Source: Bryobacteraceae bacterium
Lineage (GTDB): Bacteria; Acidobacteriota; Terriglobia; Bryobacterales; Bryobacteraceae
DNA: 62,803 nucleotides
Assembly (NCBI GenBank): GCA_030041495.1
Contig: JASHNT010000116.1
Span: forward strand, 73,998 to 136,800
Direction: 5' to 3'
Under the pieces are notes generated by a model. It was not told where the DNA came from. It ran no database searches and saw only the letters and a program-made list of their open reading frames with translations. Numbering within the stretch: position 1 is the stretch's first letter; the number at the start of each line of letters is the position of its first letter. Positions 31,307-39,732 of this stretch are shown piece by piece. The translations under genes and the position numbers were made by a program.

Positions 31307-31912
31307 ATGTCAGACAGCATCGAATTCCTGGTGGTGGGCCTGGGGAACCCGGGCGAGGAATACGAGTACACGCCGCATAACCTCGGATTTCTGGCGGTGG
31401 ACCAGCTCGCCGGAGCGCACTCGATCCGGGTGAGCCGGAAAGAAAACGAGGCGCGGGTGGGCCTGGGATCGGTCCGCGGTAAGCGGATCGCGCTGGCGAA
31501 ACCGCAGACTTACATGAATGAGAGCGGCCGCAGCGTGAAGGGGCTGCTGGGACGGTACGAGCTGACACCGGACCGCTTGGTGGTGGTTTACGACGAATTG
31601 GATTTGCCGTGGGGCTCACTGCGGATTCGCGGCGAGGGCTCGGCGGCGGGTCACAACGGAATGAAGAGCGTGATCGCTCATGTGGGCACGCAGAAGTTTC
31701 CACGGGTCCGGATGGGAGTGGATCGCGGCAGGGAGGGCGGCCGGGGAGCCGGTTATTTGCTTTCCCGGTTGAAGCGCTCGGAAAGGCAGGAAATGGAGGA
31801 GATGGCCGGCCGCGCGGCGGCGGCCGTCGAAACCATAGTCGCGGAGGGCGTCGAAAAGTCCATGGCGATGTTTAATCGTCGCGCCCAAGGCTTACAACAA
31901 GAGGAAGAATGA
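31307..31912 (+). CDS. pth: Peptidyl-tRNA hydrolase
   Basis: 201 residues. VVGLGNPGEEYEYTPHNLGF includes the catalytic His in the H-N-x-G motif; KPQTYMNESGRSVKGLL has the Asn, VVYDELDLPWGSLRIR the Asp, and GSAAGHNGMKSVIAHVG the final loop. It recycles peptidyl-tRNA that has dropped off ribosomes. It overlaps rpsF by four bases (ATGA). Confidence 0.94.
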   Translation: MSDSIEFLVVGLGNPGEEYEYTPHNLGFLAVDQLAGAHSIRVSRKENEARVGLGSVRGKRIALAKPQTYMNESGRSVKGLLGRYELTPDRLVVVYDELDLPWGSLRIRGEGSAAGHNGMKSVIAHVGTQKFPRVRMGVDRGREGGRGAGYLLSRLKRSERQEMEEMAGRAAAAVETIVAEGVEKSMAMFNRRAQGLQQEEE

Positions 31913-32379
31913 GAGTCTACGAAGAGTTGTTCATCGTCAAGCCGGGAACGCCGGAAGAGGAGATTGAGGCCTACGTCGGGCAGGTCAAAGACCTGATTGT
32001 CTCCGGCAAGGGAACCATCGAGAAGGTCGACAATTGGGGCACGCGGAAGCTGGCCTACCGGGTGCAAAAGTTCAACGAGGGGATCTACGTGCTGATCCAG
32101 TTCAACGCCCCGGCCGACCTGGTCAAGGAAGTGGAGCGGCGCATGCGCAACACCGACCTGGTGATCAAATTCATCACGGTGCGCATCGACGAGCGGTTGA
32201 AGAAGATCGGCAAACGCAAGGTGCATCGCGAAAAACGGGCGGCGCGGAAACCTCCGGCGCCGGTGAGCGCGCCCGCGGCGGCACCGGTCGTGCCGGCCGA
32301 GCCGGTAGCCGTGCCCGGAGCTCCCGCACCGGCCATGCCGGGCGCTCCGGCGGCAGCCGAGCCCAAGCCCACTGAATAA
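31909..32379 (+). CDS. rpsF: 30S ribosomal protein S6
   Basis: 156 residues. The S6 core (MRVYEELFIVKPGTPEEEIE to about residue 96) is followed by LVIKFITVRIDER and an added Ala/Pro-rich tail of some 50 residues, not present in E. coli S6. S6 pairs with S18 on the 30S platform. rpsR follows after 25 bases with no ssb gene between, unlike many bacteria. Confidence 0.93.
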   Translation: MRVYEELFIVKPGTPEEEIEAYVGQVKDLIVSGKGTIEKVDNWGTRKLAYRVQKFNEGIYVLIQFNAPADLVKEVERRMRNTDLVIKFITVRIDERLKKIGKRKVHREKRAARKPPAPVSAPAAAPVVPAEPVAVPGAPAPAMPGAPAAAEPKPTE

Positions 32380-32404
32380 CCTGGAGAATTGAGGAGACAA
32401 AAAT

Positions 32405-32710
32405 ATGGCGGAACAACGTAGCGGCGGCGGCAGACCCGTCAGCGCTTCCCAAAGGCCCACCGGCGGGGATAAAGCGATCGCCGGAAAGAAGCAATATTTC
32501 CGGCGCAAGAAGATGTGCCGGTTCTGCGTCGAAAAGATCGACGACATCAACTACAAAGACACCCGCATGCTGACTGCATTCATCAGCGAGCGCGGCAGGA
32601 TCACGCCCCGGCGGATCTCCGGGGTATGCGCTCCGCACCAGAGGCGGCTGGCGGAGGCCATCAAGCAGGCGCGCAACATTGCCCTGATGCCGTTCGCGAC
32701 GTCCTTATAG
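32405..32710 (+). CDS. rpsR: 30S ribosomal protein S18
   Basis: 101 residues. After a short Gly/Arg-rich lead ([17 protein letters not shown]) comes the S18 core [18 protein letters not shown] and [20 protein letters not shown]. The C-x-x-C and final Cys suggest the zinc-binding (C+) form of S18. GGAG lies just upstream of the start. Confidence 0.94.
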   Translation: MAEQRSGGGRPVSASQRPTGGDKAIAGKKQYFRRKKMCRFCVEKIDDINYKDTRMLTAFISERGRITPRRISGVCAPHQRRLAEAIKQARNIALMPFATSL

Positions 32711-32738
32711 AACCGTTTTTTGGAAGAAGGCAATTCCC

Positions 32739-33185
32739 ATGGAAATCATACTGAGAGAAGATGTCGAAAAACTTGGCCAGCGTGGCCAGGTGGTGAAGGT
32801 GGCCCCCGGCTACGCGCGGAATTTCCTGCTGCCGAAGCGGCTCGCGGTGGCCGCGAGCGAGGCCAACAAGAAGATTGTCGAGCAGGAGCGGCAAGCGCAC
32901 CTGCGCCGTGAAGCCAAAGCGCAAGGCGACGCGCAAGACCTGGGCAAGCTGCTGGGCGCGGTGGAGCTGACCATCGCGCAGAAGGCCGGCGAGAACGATC
33001 AACTGTTCGGCTCGGTCACAACCGCCGATCTTGCGGCTGCGTTCGAGAAGCAGGGTTACACGATCGAGCGCAAGAGGATCCTGCTGGAAGAGCCGATCAA
33101 GACCCTGGGCGACTATAAGGTGAGCGTGCGCCTGCACCGCGAGGTTTCCGTGGACGTACCGGTTCACGTCGTAAAGGAAGACTAG
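32739..33185 (+). CDS. rplI: 50S ribosomal protein L9
   Basis: 148 residues. The signature GQVVKVAPGYARNFLLPKRL lies in the N-terminal rRNA-binding domain; the central helix and C-terminal domain (IKTLGDYKVSVRLHREVSVD) complete it. Last gene of the rpsF-rpsR-rplI set. The next gene starts two bases after its stop. Confidence 0.95.
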   Translation: MEIILREDVEKLGQRGQVVKVAPGYARNFLLPKRLAVAASEANKKIVEQERQAHLRREAKAQGDAQDLGKLLGAVELTIAQKAGENDQLFGSVTTADLAAAFEKQGYTIERKRILLEEPIKTLGDYKVSVRLHREVSVDVPVHVVKED

Positions 33186-33186
33186 C

Positions 33187-34758
33187 GTGGCTCCGGACGC
33201 GTCCGGGAGCCAATGGTCCATCGCTGCTTTCGATCCCGGACGTTACCAAGAAATCCCCGTCATGGAGTTGCTGCGGGCTGGCTCGCGCGGCTGGATCGGC
33301 ATCGACCGACGCCTGGTCCAAGCCATCCTCGACCGCGGCGCCGCGGGCATGGCCGACGCGCTTGCTTTTTCGCGCGAATCCCGGCGCGGGCATCGTATTT
33401 ACATCGATCCTCTGCTGGTCGATCTGTTTCACTACTCCCCGCAGCCGGAAGCGATCGAATATTTGCTGGACTTGATCGAGAGCGATCCGGAGCAGGTGGA
33501 CGATAGCTTGATCCAGGCTCTGTTGCCGCTGGGCCAGAGTGCGGTCGACGGGCTGCTGAAGCTGTATGAGGAGCTGGGCGAGGAGCAGGGAAGCGACGTC
33601 GCGTTTCTGCTGGCGGGCCTGCGCATTCGCGATTCGCGCGTGCTGAGCGTCCTCAAGGAACGGCTGGAGTATGACGCCGCGGACGGCGCATTTTGCCTGG
33701 GCCTGTACGGGGACCCAGCGGCGCGGCCGGCTCTCGAAAAGATGCTGGCGGAGATTCCGGAGCCAACGCCAGACGCGAAACCCGAAGACGCCAGGAGTGA
33801 AACCGAGCTGCGCCGGGAGATTTCGCACGCCATCGAAGCGCTGGAGGCGCCCGAGTCTCAATACACGGCGGAGCCTTTCGACATCCTGAAAGAGTATCCC
33901 GCGGTGGAGCTGCCGGCATTCGACCTTCTCACTGAAGAGGAGCGCACGGAGCTTCTGGCATCCCCGGAAGCAGCCGTGCGCGCGGAGGCGGCCTACAGCT
34001 TCTTCAATCGCGAGGTGACGCCGAAAGTGCGCTCGGCGTTGCTGGCGATGGCTCGCACGGATTCCGATCCGGCCGCGCGGGGCCGCGCTTGGGCATCGCT
34101 GGCCGATACGGCAGAGGATAAAGCCATCCGCGCGGAAATGATCGCCGTGCTAGCCGATACCGGCCGGCCGGTGGAAGAGCGCGGCGGCGCGGCGGTCGGG
34201 CTGTATGGGTTCGCCGACGAAGCGGGTGCGCAGAAGGGCATCGAAGCGTTGTATCAGGAAGGCGGCAAGGCGCGCGCGAAAGCTTTGGAGGCGATGTGGC
34301 GGTCGCTGTGGAAAGGCTACGCGAAATTCTTCGCGCCGCATCTGGATGACAAAGATGCGGCGATCCTGCACCAGGCTTTGCGCGGAGCCGGCTACTTTCG
34401 CCTGACGTCACAGGCCGACAAGATCGCGAAGTATCTCGAAGAGGACGATTTTCGCGAAGACGCGCTGTTCGCCTATGCTTTGGCGCTGCCGGGTGAAACC
34501 ACGCGCGGACGGGCACGCGGGATTCTGCGCAAGATCGATTCGATTACTCCGCTCGACGAAGACGAGGAGCGGTTGGTCAAGTTCGCCATCGACGAGCGGT
34601 TGCGCTTGCACGGGCTGGAGCCGGTGTTCGAGAACGAAGAAGAAGCCTCAGAGCAACCGGAAGCGGCGGAGGCAGCAAGAGCGGCGGAGCCGCCGGGACG
34701 AAACGATCCGTGCCCCTGCGGCAGCGGCAAGAAATACAAGAAGTGCCACGGAAAATAA
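33187..34758 (+). CDS. HEAT-repeat protein with C-terminal SEC-C zinc motif
   Basis: 523 residues from a GTG two bases after rplI. About residues 40-480 are helical repeats with alternating Leu/Ala heptads and HEAT-like pairs (for example PEAAVRAEAAYSFFNREVTP and PAARGRAWASLADTAED). The C terminus GRNDPCPCGSGKKYKKCHG is a full SEC-C motif (C-x-C-x8-C-H), the zinc site of SecA. The motif suggests contact with the ribosome, SecB or other proteins. A role linked to translation is plausible from context only. Confidence 0.75.
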   Translation: MAPDASGSQWSIAAFDPGRYQEIPVMELLRAGSRGWIGIDRRLVQAILDRGAAGMADALAFSRESRRGHRIYIDPLLVDLFHYSPQPEAIEYLLDLIESDPEQVDDSLIQALLPLGQSAVDGLLKLYEELGEEQGSDVAFLLAGLRIRDSRVLSVLKERLEYDAADGAFCLGLYGDPAARPALEKMLAEIPEPTPDAKPEDARSETELRREISHAIEALEAPESQYTAEPFDILKEYPAVELPAFDLLTEEERTELLASPEAAVRAEAAYSFFNREVTPKVRSALLAMARTDSDPAARGRAWASLADTAEDKAIRAEMIAVLADTGRPVEERGGAAVGLYGFADEAGAQKGIEALYQEGGKARAKALEAMWRSLWKGYAKFFAPHLDDKDAAILHQALRGAGYFRLTSQADKIAKYLEEDDFREDALFAYALALPGETTRGRARGILRKIDSITPLDEDEERLVKFAIDERLRLHGLEPVFENEEEASEQPEAAEAARAAEPPGRNDPCPCGSGKKYKKCHGK

Positions 34759-34762
34759 CGCC

Positions 34763-35533
34763 TTAATTATCGAAAGTAATGGTGGAATCCGCTTCGTACT
34801 TCCGGTAACCCGTAAACGTCAATTCATTCTTGGCGCGATTTTTGCCCCTGGTCACATAGGTTGTCCCTTTCACCGGTAGCATCAGCTCGCGTCCAGAGAT
34901 GTTGACCGGGCCGTAATCGGCGTCCCAGCCGCTGTCTTGAAACGGATAACCGGGCGGGGGATCGACGTGCGCCTCGATCCGCAACGGCATCCCTTCCGAA
35001 GGGTCGGCGAACACCAGTCCATGGAAACCGATCGGATAGCCGTGTTTGCCATCCGGGTAATTTTTGACTACCGGCTGGGCAGTGAAAGAGAGCACCGCGA
35101 CTCGCTTATCGGCGAGCGTCCGCCATCCGCTCCATTGCAACCTCGGGTTCGCGATCGGGGCGAATAGTGCGATGGGTAGGATTGCGCCGCCTAAGTATGC
35201 GGTATCGATCACGCCTCCGGCCCTCCTATACTCCTTGCGTGTGGGCTTGCCGTCGATCGAAAGCAGTTTGATGCCGGTTTGCCCCTGCCGGCCGAAGTAC
35301 ACCAGCATCTCCAGCACATCATGCTGCTTCCACTTGCCCGACCCGAAGGCCTCCCAGCGTGTCTCCTGTTCTGCCGCGATGAAATCCGGTAACTGACCGC
35401 GGAAGCGCAGCGCGGTGCGCTGAATCTTGTCCGTCAGCACTTTCTGTTCGGCCGCGTCCGGCGGGGCCTGCGCTTGAGCGCAGACGGGCACCCTAAGGAG
35501 GATGTAAGCACAGAGCGGTATTTTCATCTTCAT
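34763..35533 (-). CDS. Secreted protein of unknown function
   Basis: 256 residues. A short signal peptide (MKMKIPLCAYILLRVPVCAQ) precedes a mature domain with repeated beta-strand patterns and the phrases YFGRQGQTGIKLLSIDGKPT and TYVTRGKNRAKNELTFTGYRK. The end F-x-x-Y-R-K-Y-x-A-D-S-T-I-T-F recalls a group of acidobacterial periplasmic proteins of unknown role. Convergent with the SEC-C gene, four bases apart, and divergent from the PadR gene. Confidence 0.6.
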   Translation of the reverse strand: MKMKIPLCAYILLRVPVCAQAQAPPDAAEQKVLTDKIQRTALRFRGQLPDFIAAEQETRWEAFGSGKWKQHDVLEMLVYFGRQGQTGIKLLSIDGKPTRKEYRRAGGVIDTAYLGGAILPIALFAPIANPRLQWSGWRTLADKRVAVLSFTAQPVVKNYPDGKHGYPIGFHGLVFADPSEGMPLRIEAHVDPPPGYPFQDSGWDADYGPVNISGRELMLPVKGTTYVTRGKNRAKNELTFTGYRKYEADSTITFDN

Positions 35534-35558
35534 AGCCGGATACTTTGACGTTCTACAT

Positions 35559-35939
35559 ATGTGCTGCGAGCATACACTTAGTGCGCCCAGGCGTCAACAG
35601 CAAAACCGACACAGCAAAACCGACCTTCTGCAAGGCACCCTGGATCTGTCGATCCTTCGCGTGGTCAAGCTGGGGCCGATTCACGGTTATGCGATCGCCC
35701 AGCGGATCCAGGAGGTCTCGAAAGACGTTCTGCGGGTGCAGCAAGGGTCGCTGTATCCGGCTCTGCACCGGTTGGAGAAGCGCGGCTGGCTGAAAGCGGA
35801 TTGGCGCGAGACCGAGACCGGCCGTGAAGCCAAGTTCTACAGTCTGACCAAGCAGGGCTTACGTCAACTCGAGGAAGAAACTTCCGAATGGGAGAGGCTC
35901 TCCGCCGCGGCAGCCCTGATTTTGCGCACCACGGAGTGA
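35559..35939 (+). CDS. PadR-family transcriptional regulator
   Basis: 126 residues. KTDLLQGTLDLSILRVVKLG and GYAIAQRIQ form the first helices; VQQGSLYPALHRLEKRGWLK is the PadR recognition helix and wing. It is of the short acidobacterial group that precedes ADOP-type permease genes. Such a gene starts at 35944 but is broken. The true start may be one of several codons downstream of 35559. An ACATATGT palindrome lies at 35555-35562 over the start. Confidence 0.85.
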   Translation: MCCEHTLSAPRRQQQNRHSKTDLLQGTLDLSILRVVKLGPIHGYAIAQRIQEVSKDVLRVQQGSLYPALHRLEKRGWLKADWRETETGREAKFYSLTKQGLRQLEEETSEWERLSAAAALILRTTE

Positions 35940-35943
35940 CCCC

Positions 35944-36093
35944 ATGTTCAGACGCCGCAAGCCGGGAGAAGCGCTGGATGCGGAGCTGCGCTTTCACCTG
36001 GAGCAGCAGATGCAAAGCTACGTTTCGCGCGGCGATGGGCGATCCGGCGGAAACGCTGCGAGCCGGGTGAGGCGCGCAGGTTACAATCTGTAG
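35944..36093 (+). pseudogene. Truncated start of an ADOP-type ABC permease
   Basis: The frame MFRRRKPGEALDAELRFHLE continues QQMQSYVSRG and ends after 49 codons. This is the N terminus of acidobacterial duplicated orphan permeases (normally about 800 residues, MacB-like), which directly follow PadR genes. After YVSRG the reading shifts: a second frame contains MGDPAETLRAG then a stop. The membrane part is absent. The PadR gene therefore appears to have lost its partner. Confidence 0.65.
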
Positions 36094-36094
36094 A

Positions 36095-37162
36095 TTGACC
36101 TCCTTTCTTGAACACGCCGGCTGCTGGTTTCGGTGCTCCGGAATCCAAGAGGCGAGCGGCGGCGTAGCTCGTTATTATCGCTCTGACATCGGCCGCAATC
36201 TTCCGGTCTCGAATGAAATTACCGGTTACGCGGCCAGTGCTCTTGCCTACTTTTACTCGATCACCGGCGAAACAGGCTGCCGCGAGGCCGCCATTCGCGC
36301 CGCGCGTTCCTTGACGCGCCAGGCTTGGGATGCTTCCGCTTCCGCTTTCCCTTTCGAACCGGGTTCGGACCGCGCCTACTTTTTCGACACCGGAATCATC
36401 GTGCGCGGGCTGCTAGCCGTCTGGCGCATGACCGGCGAGGAGGAATTTCTCGATCGTGGGCGCGAAGCGGCGCTATCGCTAGCCTTCGACTTTCTGGGAG
36501 ACGGCGAACATCATCCCATTATCTCCTTGCCCGATAAGCAGCCTCTTGCGCACGAACCGCGCTGGTCGCGCAGCCCCGGCTGCTATCAGTTGAAAGCGGC
36601 GCTTGCCTGGCACGACATCGCGCAGGCCTGTGGCGATCAGCACGCGGAAAAGCTGTACGAGTCGGCGCTGGCCGGCGCGCTGCGAACGCACGAATCGTTT
36701 CTGGCGGCCGAGGTAGATCGTGAGAAAACGATGGACCGGTTGCACGCCTACGCCTACTTCCTGGAGGGTCTTCTGCCTGCTGCGGCGACGGACGCGGCTC
36801 GCGCGGCGCTGACTAGCGGCCTGGCACGAGCCTCCGCGCTGCGCCGCGAAATCGGGCCTCTGTTTGAGCGCTCCGACGTTGCCGCTCAGCTTCTGCGCGT
36901 CCGCTTGATCGCGCACCGTTTGAACGCCGTGGCTTTGAACGAAGCGGAGGCCTGCGAGGAAGCTGCGTGCGCGGCGTTCTATCAAGCGCCGGGCGATCAC
37001 GCCGATCCGCATCTGCGCGGCGGATTCTTCTTCGGGAGCCGCGGCGGCGAACTGCTTCCTTTTTCGAATCCCGTTTCGACCGCGTTTTGCGCGCAGGCGC
37101 TGGAATTGTGGCGGCAGCATCAGGAAGGGCGCTGGTCCTTCGATCTCCAGCAACTGATTTGA
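36095..37162 (+). CDS. (alpha/alpha)-barrel protein of unknown activity
   Basis: 355 residues from a TTG start, chosen because no in-frame ATG/GTG lies near the conserved N terminus. Helical repeats ending in short loops (EITGYAASALAYFYSITGET; DTGIIVRGLLAVWRMTGEEE; FLEGLLPAAATDAARAAL) have the pattern of six-hairpin glycosidases and related epimerases, but no catalytic motif is recognised. The C-terminal GGFFFGSRGGELLPFSNPVS is typical of a polysaccharide-associated group. Its stop overlaps the next gene, a glycosyltransferase fusion, by four bases (TTGA), so they likely work in the same glycan pathway. Confidence 0.6.
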   Translation: MTSFLEHAGCWFRCSGIQEASGGVARYYRSDIGRNLPVSNEITGYAASALAYFYSITGETGCREAAIRAARSLTRQAWDASASAFPFEPGSDRAYFFDTGIIVRGLLAVWRMTGEEEFLDRGREAALSLAFDFLGDGEHHPIISLPDKQPLAHEPRWSRSPGCYQLKAALAWHDIAQACGDQHAEKLYESALAGALRTHESFLAAEVDREKTMDRLHAYAYFLEGLLPAAATDAARAALTSGLARASALRREIGPLFERSDVAAQLLRVRLIAHRLNAVALNEAEACEEAACAAFYQAPGDHADPHLRGGFFFGSRGGELLPFSNPVSTAFCAQALELWRQHQEGRWSFDLQQLI

Positions 37163-39732
37163 GCGCGGTCAAGGTTCTGTTCGCTTCCGGATCGGACGCA
37201 GTCGCCGCGCAAACGCGGCGCGAGTTCGCCAAGATTTTCCCGGAGACGCCTTTGGTAGTTGTCTCCGAGTTCCCTCCGCCGCAGGCAGCCGGCGCGGAAT
37301 GGATCCGCTACCACATCCGGCGCAAGTTTCGCGAGAACTACGCGCTGGTGCGGTCGCGATTAGGCCCGCGTTCGATTCGTGTTGCGGCGATTATTCTGGA
37401 GCCCAACACGCCGCATTGGCCGATGCGTTGGCTGGGGATGGCCGTGGCTCCGCGGCGCTTGCTCGCCTTCACCGAAAACGGGCAGCATTTCCGCCTACGG
37501 CCGGATAGCGCGCCGGTGATGGTAAGGCATCTGCTGTGGCGCGCTAAAAATTTCGTCCGTAGTCAGACACGTGAAGGAGGGTGGCTGCGGCGCAAGTTCG
37601 AGTTGCTGGGGGATGCGCGCCGGCGCAAGCTGCTGTGGCTGTACCTGTGTGCGGGGCTTCGTGCCTGGCTCCCCGCCGCGCCGCGGCCGCTCGATCCTTG
37701 GCCCACGCGCGAGCTTTATGCCGGAGTCTCGGTTGTGATCCCTTCGCGCAACGGCCGCGATCTTCTCACGAAGTGCCTGCCATTGCTTGACGGCGCGGAC
37801 GAGATCATTGTCGTCGACAATGGATCCGACGACGGTACCGTGGAGTTTCTCCGCAGCGAGTATCCAAATATTGCGGTGGAAGAGAGCAGGGAAGCGCTGT
37901 CCTTCGCACAGGCCGTGAATCGCGGCCTGCGGCGAGCCCGCTCCTCGCATGTGTGCCTGTTGAACAACGACATGCTGGTCGAGCCTGGGTTCCTCGCCGC
38001 TCTGCGAAGCGCATTCGACAGTGTCCCAAATCTGTTCTCCGCGACTGCTCAGATCTTTCTCCCCGAAGGCGCGCGCCGTGAGGAGACCGGCAAGACCGTG
38101 TGGAGTCCCGGCATTGCCGCGGCGGACTTTCCCGTTCGCTGCGTGGAGCCGCTTGAAGGAGAGGATTCGAGTTACGTTCTCTACGGCAGTGGGGGCTGCA
38201 CGTTGTACGACGCCCAGAAGCTGGCCGCGCTCGGCGGGTTCGATCCGCGCTATGAAACCGCGTACGTCGAAGACCTGGATATCGGGGTCCGGGCTTGGGA
38301 GCGCGGCTGGCCGAGCGTATACTGCGCCGAGGCTCGCGTGCTGCATCGCCACCGCGCCACCACGTCGCGCTACTTCACGCCGGAGCAACTCGACGCGATC
38401 CTCGAGGAGAACTTCGTGCGCTTCCTCGCGCGCTTTCCTTACGGCATCCGGCGCGAAAACTTGCGGCGGCTGCGCTGGCAAGGGCAGGCCGAGGCTCTGC
38501 GGCTTGCGGCGCAATTGCCCGTGGCGCGCGATCGTGGCCGCGGCGAATTCCTGGCGCTGGTCTCCGGCGACATTGCCGTGTTTCCCGGACGAGCGCGGTC
38601 GGACCGGCCCGCGGTTCTTATCGCGAGTCCTTATCTTCCGTTTCCGCTTTCACACGGAGCCGCCGTGCGCATGTACAACCTGATGCTGCGGGCAGCGCGC
38701 GATTTCGACCTGATCCTGCTTTGTTTTGCCGACCGTCTCGCTCCGGTCCCCGCGGAGCTAAAGGAGATCTGCGTGGAGATTGTCACGGTGCGCCGCGCGG
38801 GCACGCATGCGATTCCCTCCACGCCGCGCCCGGACACAGTGGAAGAGTTCGATTCGCGGGCGTTTCATGCTGCTCTGCGGCAGAGCGCCGCGAAGTGGCG
38901 ACCGCGCATCGCACAGCTCGAGTTCACCCAAATGGCGCAGTACGCCGCGGACTGCAAGCCGGCGAGCACCATATTGGTGGAGCACGACATCACCTACGAC
39001 CTCTACGCTCAGTTGCTGGCGCACGAAGAAGATTGGGAAACGCGCCGCCAGTATGAGCGTTGGCTGCGGTTCGAAACACAAGCGTGGCGCGAGGCCGATT
39101 GCGTCGTCACGATGTCGGAAAAGGATCGCGCCGCCGTTCCGGGCTCGGTCGCGGTGCCCAATGGAGTGGACCTCGACCGCTTCCAGCCTGCGGCCCAAGA
39201 GCCCGACCTGCGAAGGCTGCTCTTCATCGGCTCCTTCGCGCACCCGCCCAATGTGCTCGGCCTGCAGTTCTTCCTGCGCGAAGTGTTCCCGCGGCTTGAA
39301 GGCGTCACGCTGCACGTGATCGCCGGTCAGAGGCATGAACGCTTTTGGGACCTGCGCCAGGATCGGGTCGAGGTGGAAGGATTCGTTGAGGACGTGCGGC
39401 CGGCATACCGTCGCGCGGCCTTGGTGATCGCCCCGCTGGTAGCCTCAGCCGGAACGAACATCAAAATCCTGGAGGCGATGGCGATGGGCAAGGCGATCGT
39501 CTCGACCGATGCCGGCATCAACGGGCTGGATCTCGATCGAGGCTCCGACGTGATGGTGGCGAATGGGGCGGACGAAATGGCAGCGGCAATCGAGCGGCTG
39601 CTCGATTCGCCCGCCGAACGGCACGCGCTAGAGCGCCAGGCCCGCAAGACCGCCGGACTCCGTTACGGCTGGGATGCGTCCGCGGCGGAACAGAAGCGCC
39701 TGTATACGCGCCTGATCGAATCGGCTACTTGA
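37159..39732 (+). CDS. GT2-GT4 fusion glycosyltransferase
   Basis: 857 residues from TTG at 37159 inside the previous stop (TTGA). Three parts are visible: residues 1-185, a domain of unknown fold; 188-430, a GT-A family 2 transferase with VSVVIPSRNGRDLL, IIVVDNGSDDGT and the metal-binding LNNDM; 475-857, a GT-B family 4 transferase with NPGxxR-like HPPNVLGLQFF and APLVASAGTNIKILEAMAMG. No membrane helix is obvious, so it is cytoplasmic or peripheral. Two transferases in one chain suggest consecutive sugar additions to a surface glycan. Donors and acceptor are not known. Confidence 0.85.
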   Translation: MSAVKVLFASGSDAVAAQTRREFAKIFPETPLVVVSEFPPPQAAGAEWIRYHIRRKFRENYALVRSRLGPRSIRVAAIILEPNTPHWPMRWLGMAVAPRRLLAFTENGQHFRLRPDSAPVMVRHLLWRAKNFVRSQTREGGWLRRKFELLGDARRRKLLWLYLCAGLRAWLPAAPRPLDPWPTRELYAGVSVVIPSRNGRDLLTKCLPLLDGADEIIVVDNGSDDGTVEFLRSEYPNIAVEESREALSFAQAVNRGLRRARSSHVCLLNNDMLVEPGFLAALRSAFDSVPNLFSATAQIFLPEGARREETGKTVWSPGIAAADFPVRCVEPLEGEDSSYVLYGSGGCTLYDAQKLAALGGFDPRYETAYVEDLDIGVRAWERGWPSVYCAEARVLHRHRATTSRYFTPEQLDAILEENFVRFLARFPYGIRRENLRRLRWQGQAEALRLAAQLPVARDRGRGEFLALVSGDIAVFPGRARSDRPAVLIASPYLPFPLSHGAAVRMYNLMLRAARDFDLILLCFADRLAPVPAELKEICVEIVTVRRAGTHAIPSTPRPDTVEEFDSRAFHAALRQSAAKWRPRIAQLEFTQMAQYAADCKPASTILVEHDITYDLYAQLLAHEEDWETRRQYERWLRFETQAWREADCVVTMSEKDRAAVPGSVAVPNGVDLDRFQPAAQEPDLRRLLFIGSFAHPPNVLGLQFFLREVFPRLEGVTLHVIAGQRHERFWDLRQDRVEVEGFVEDVRPAYRRAALVIAPLVASAGTNIKILEAMAMGKAIVSTDAGINGLDLDRGSDVMVANGADEMAAAIERLLDSPAERHALERQARKTAGLRYGWDASAAEQKRLYTRLIESAT

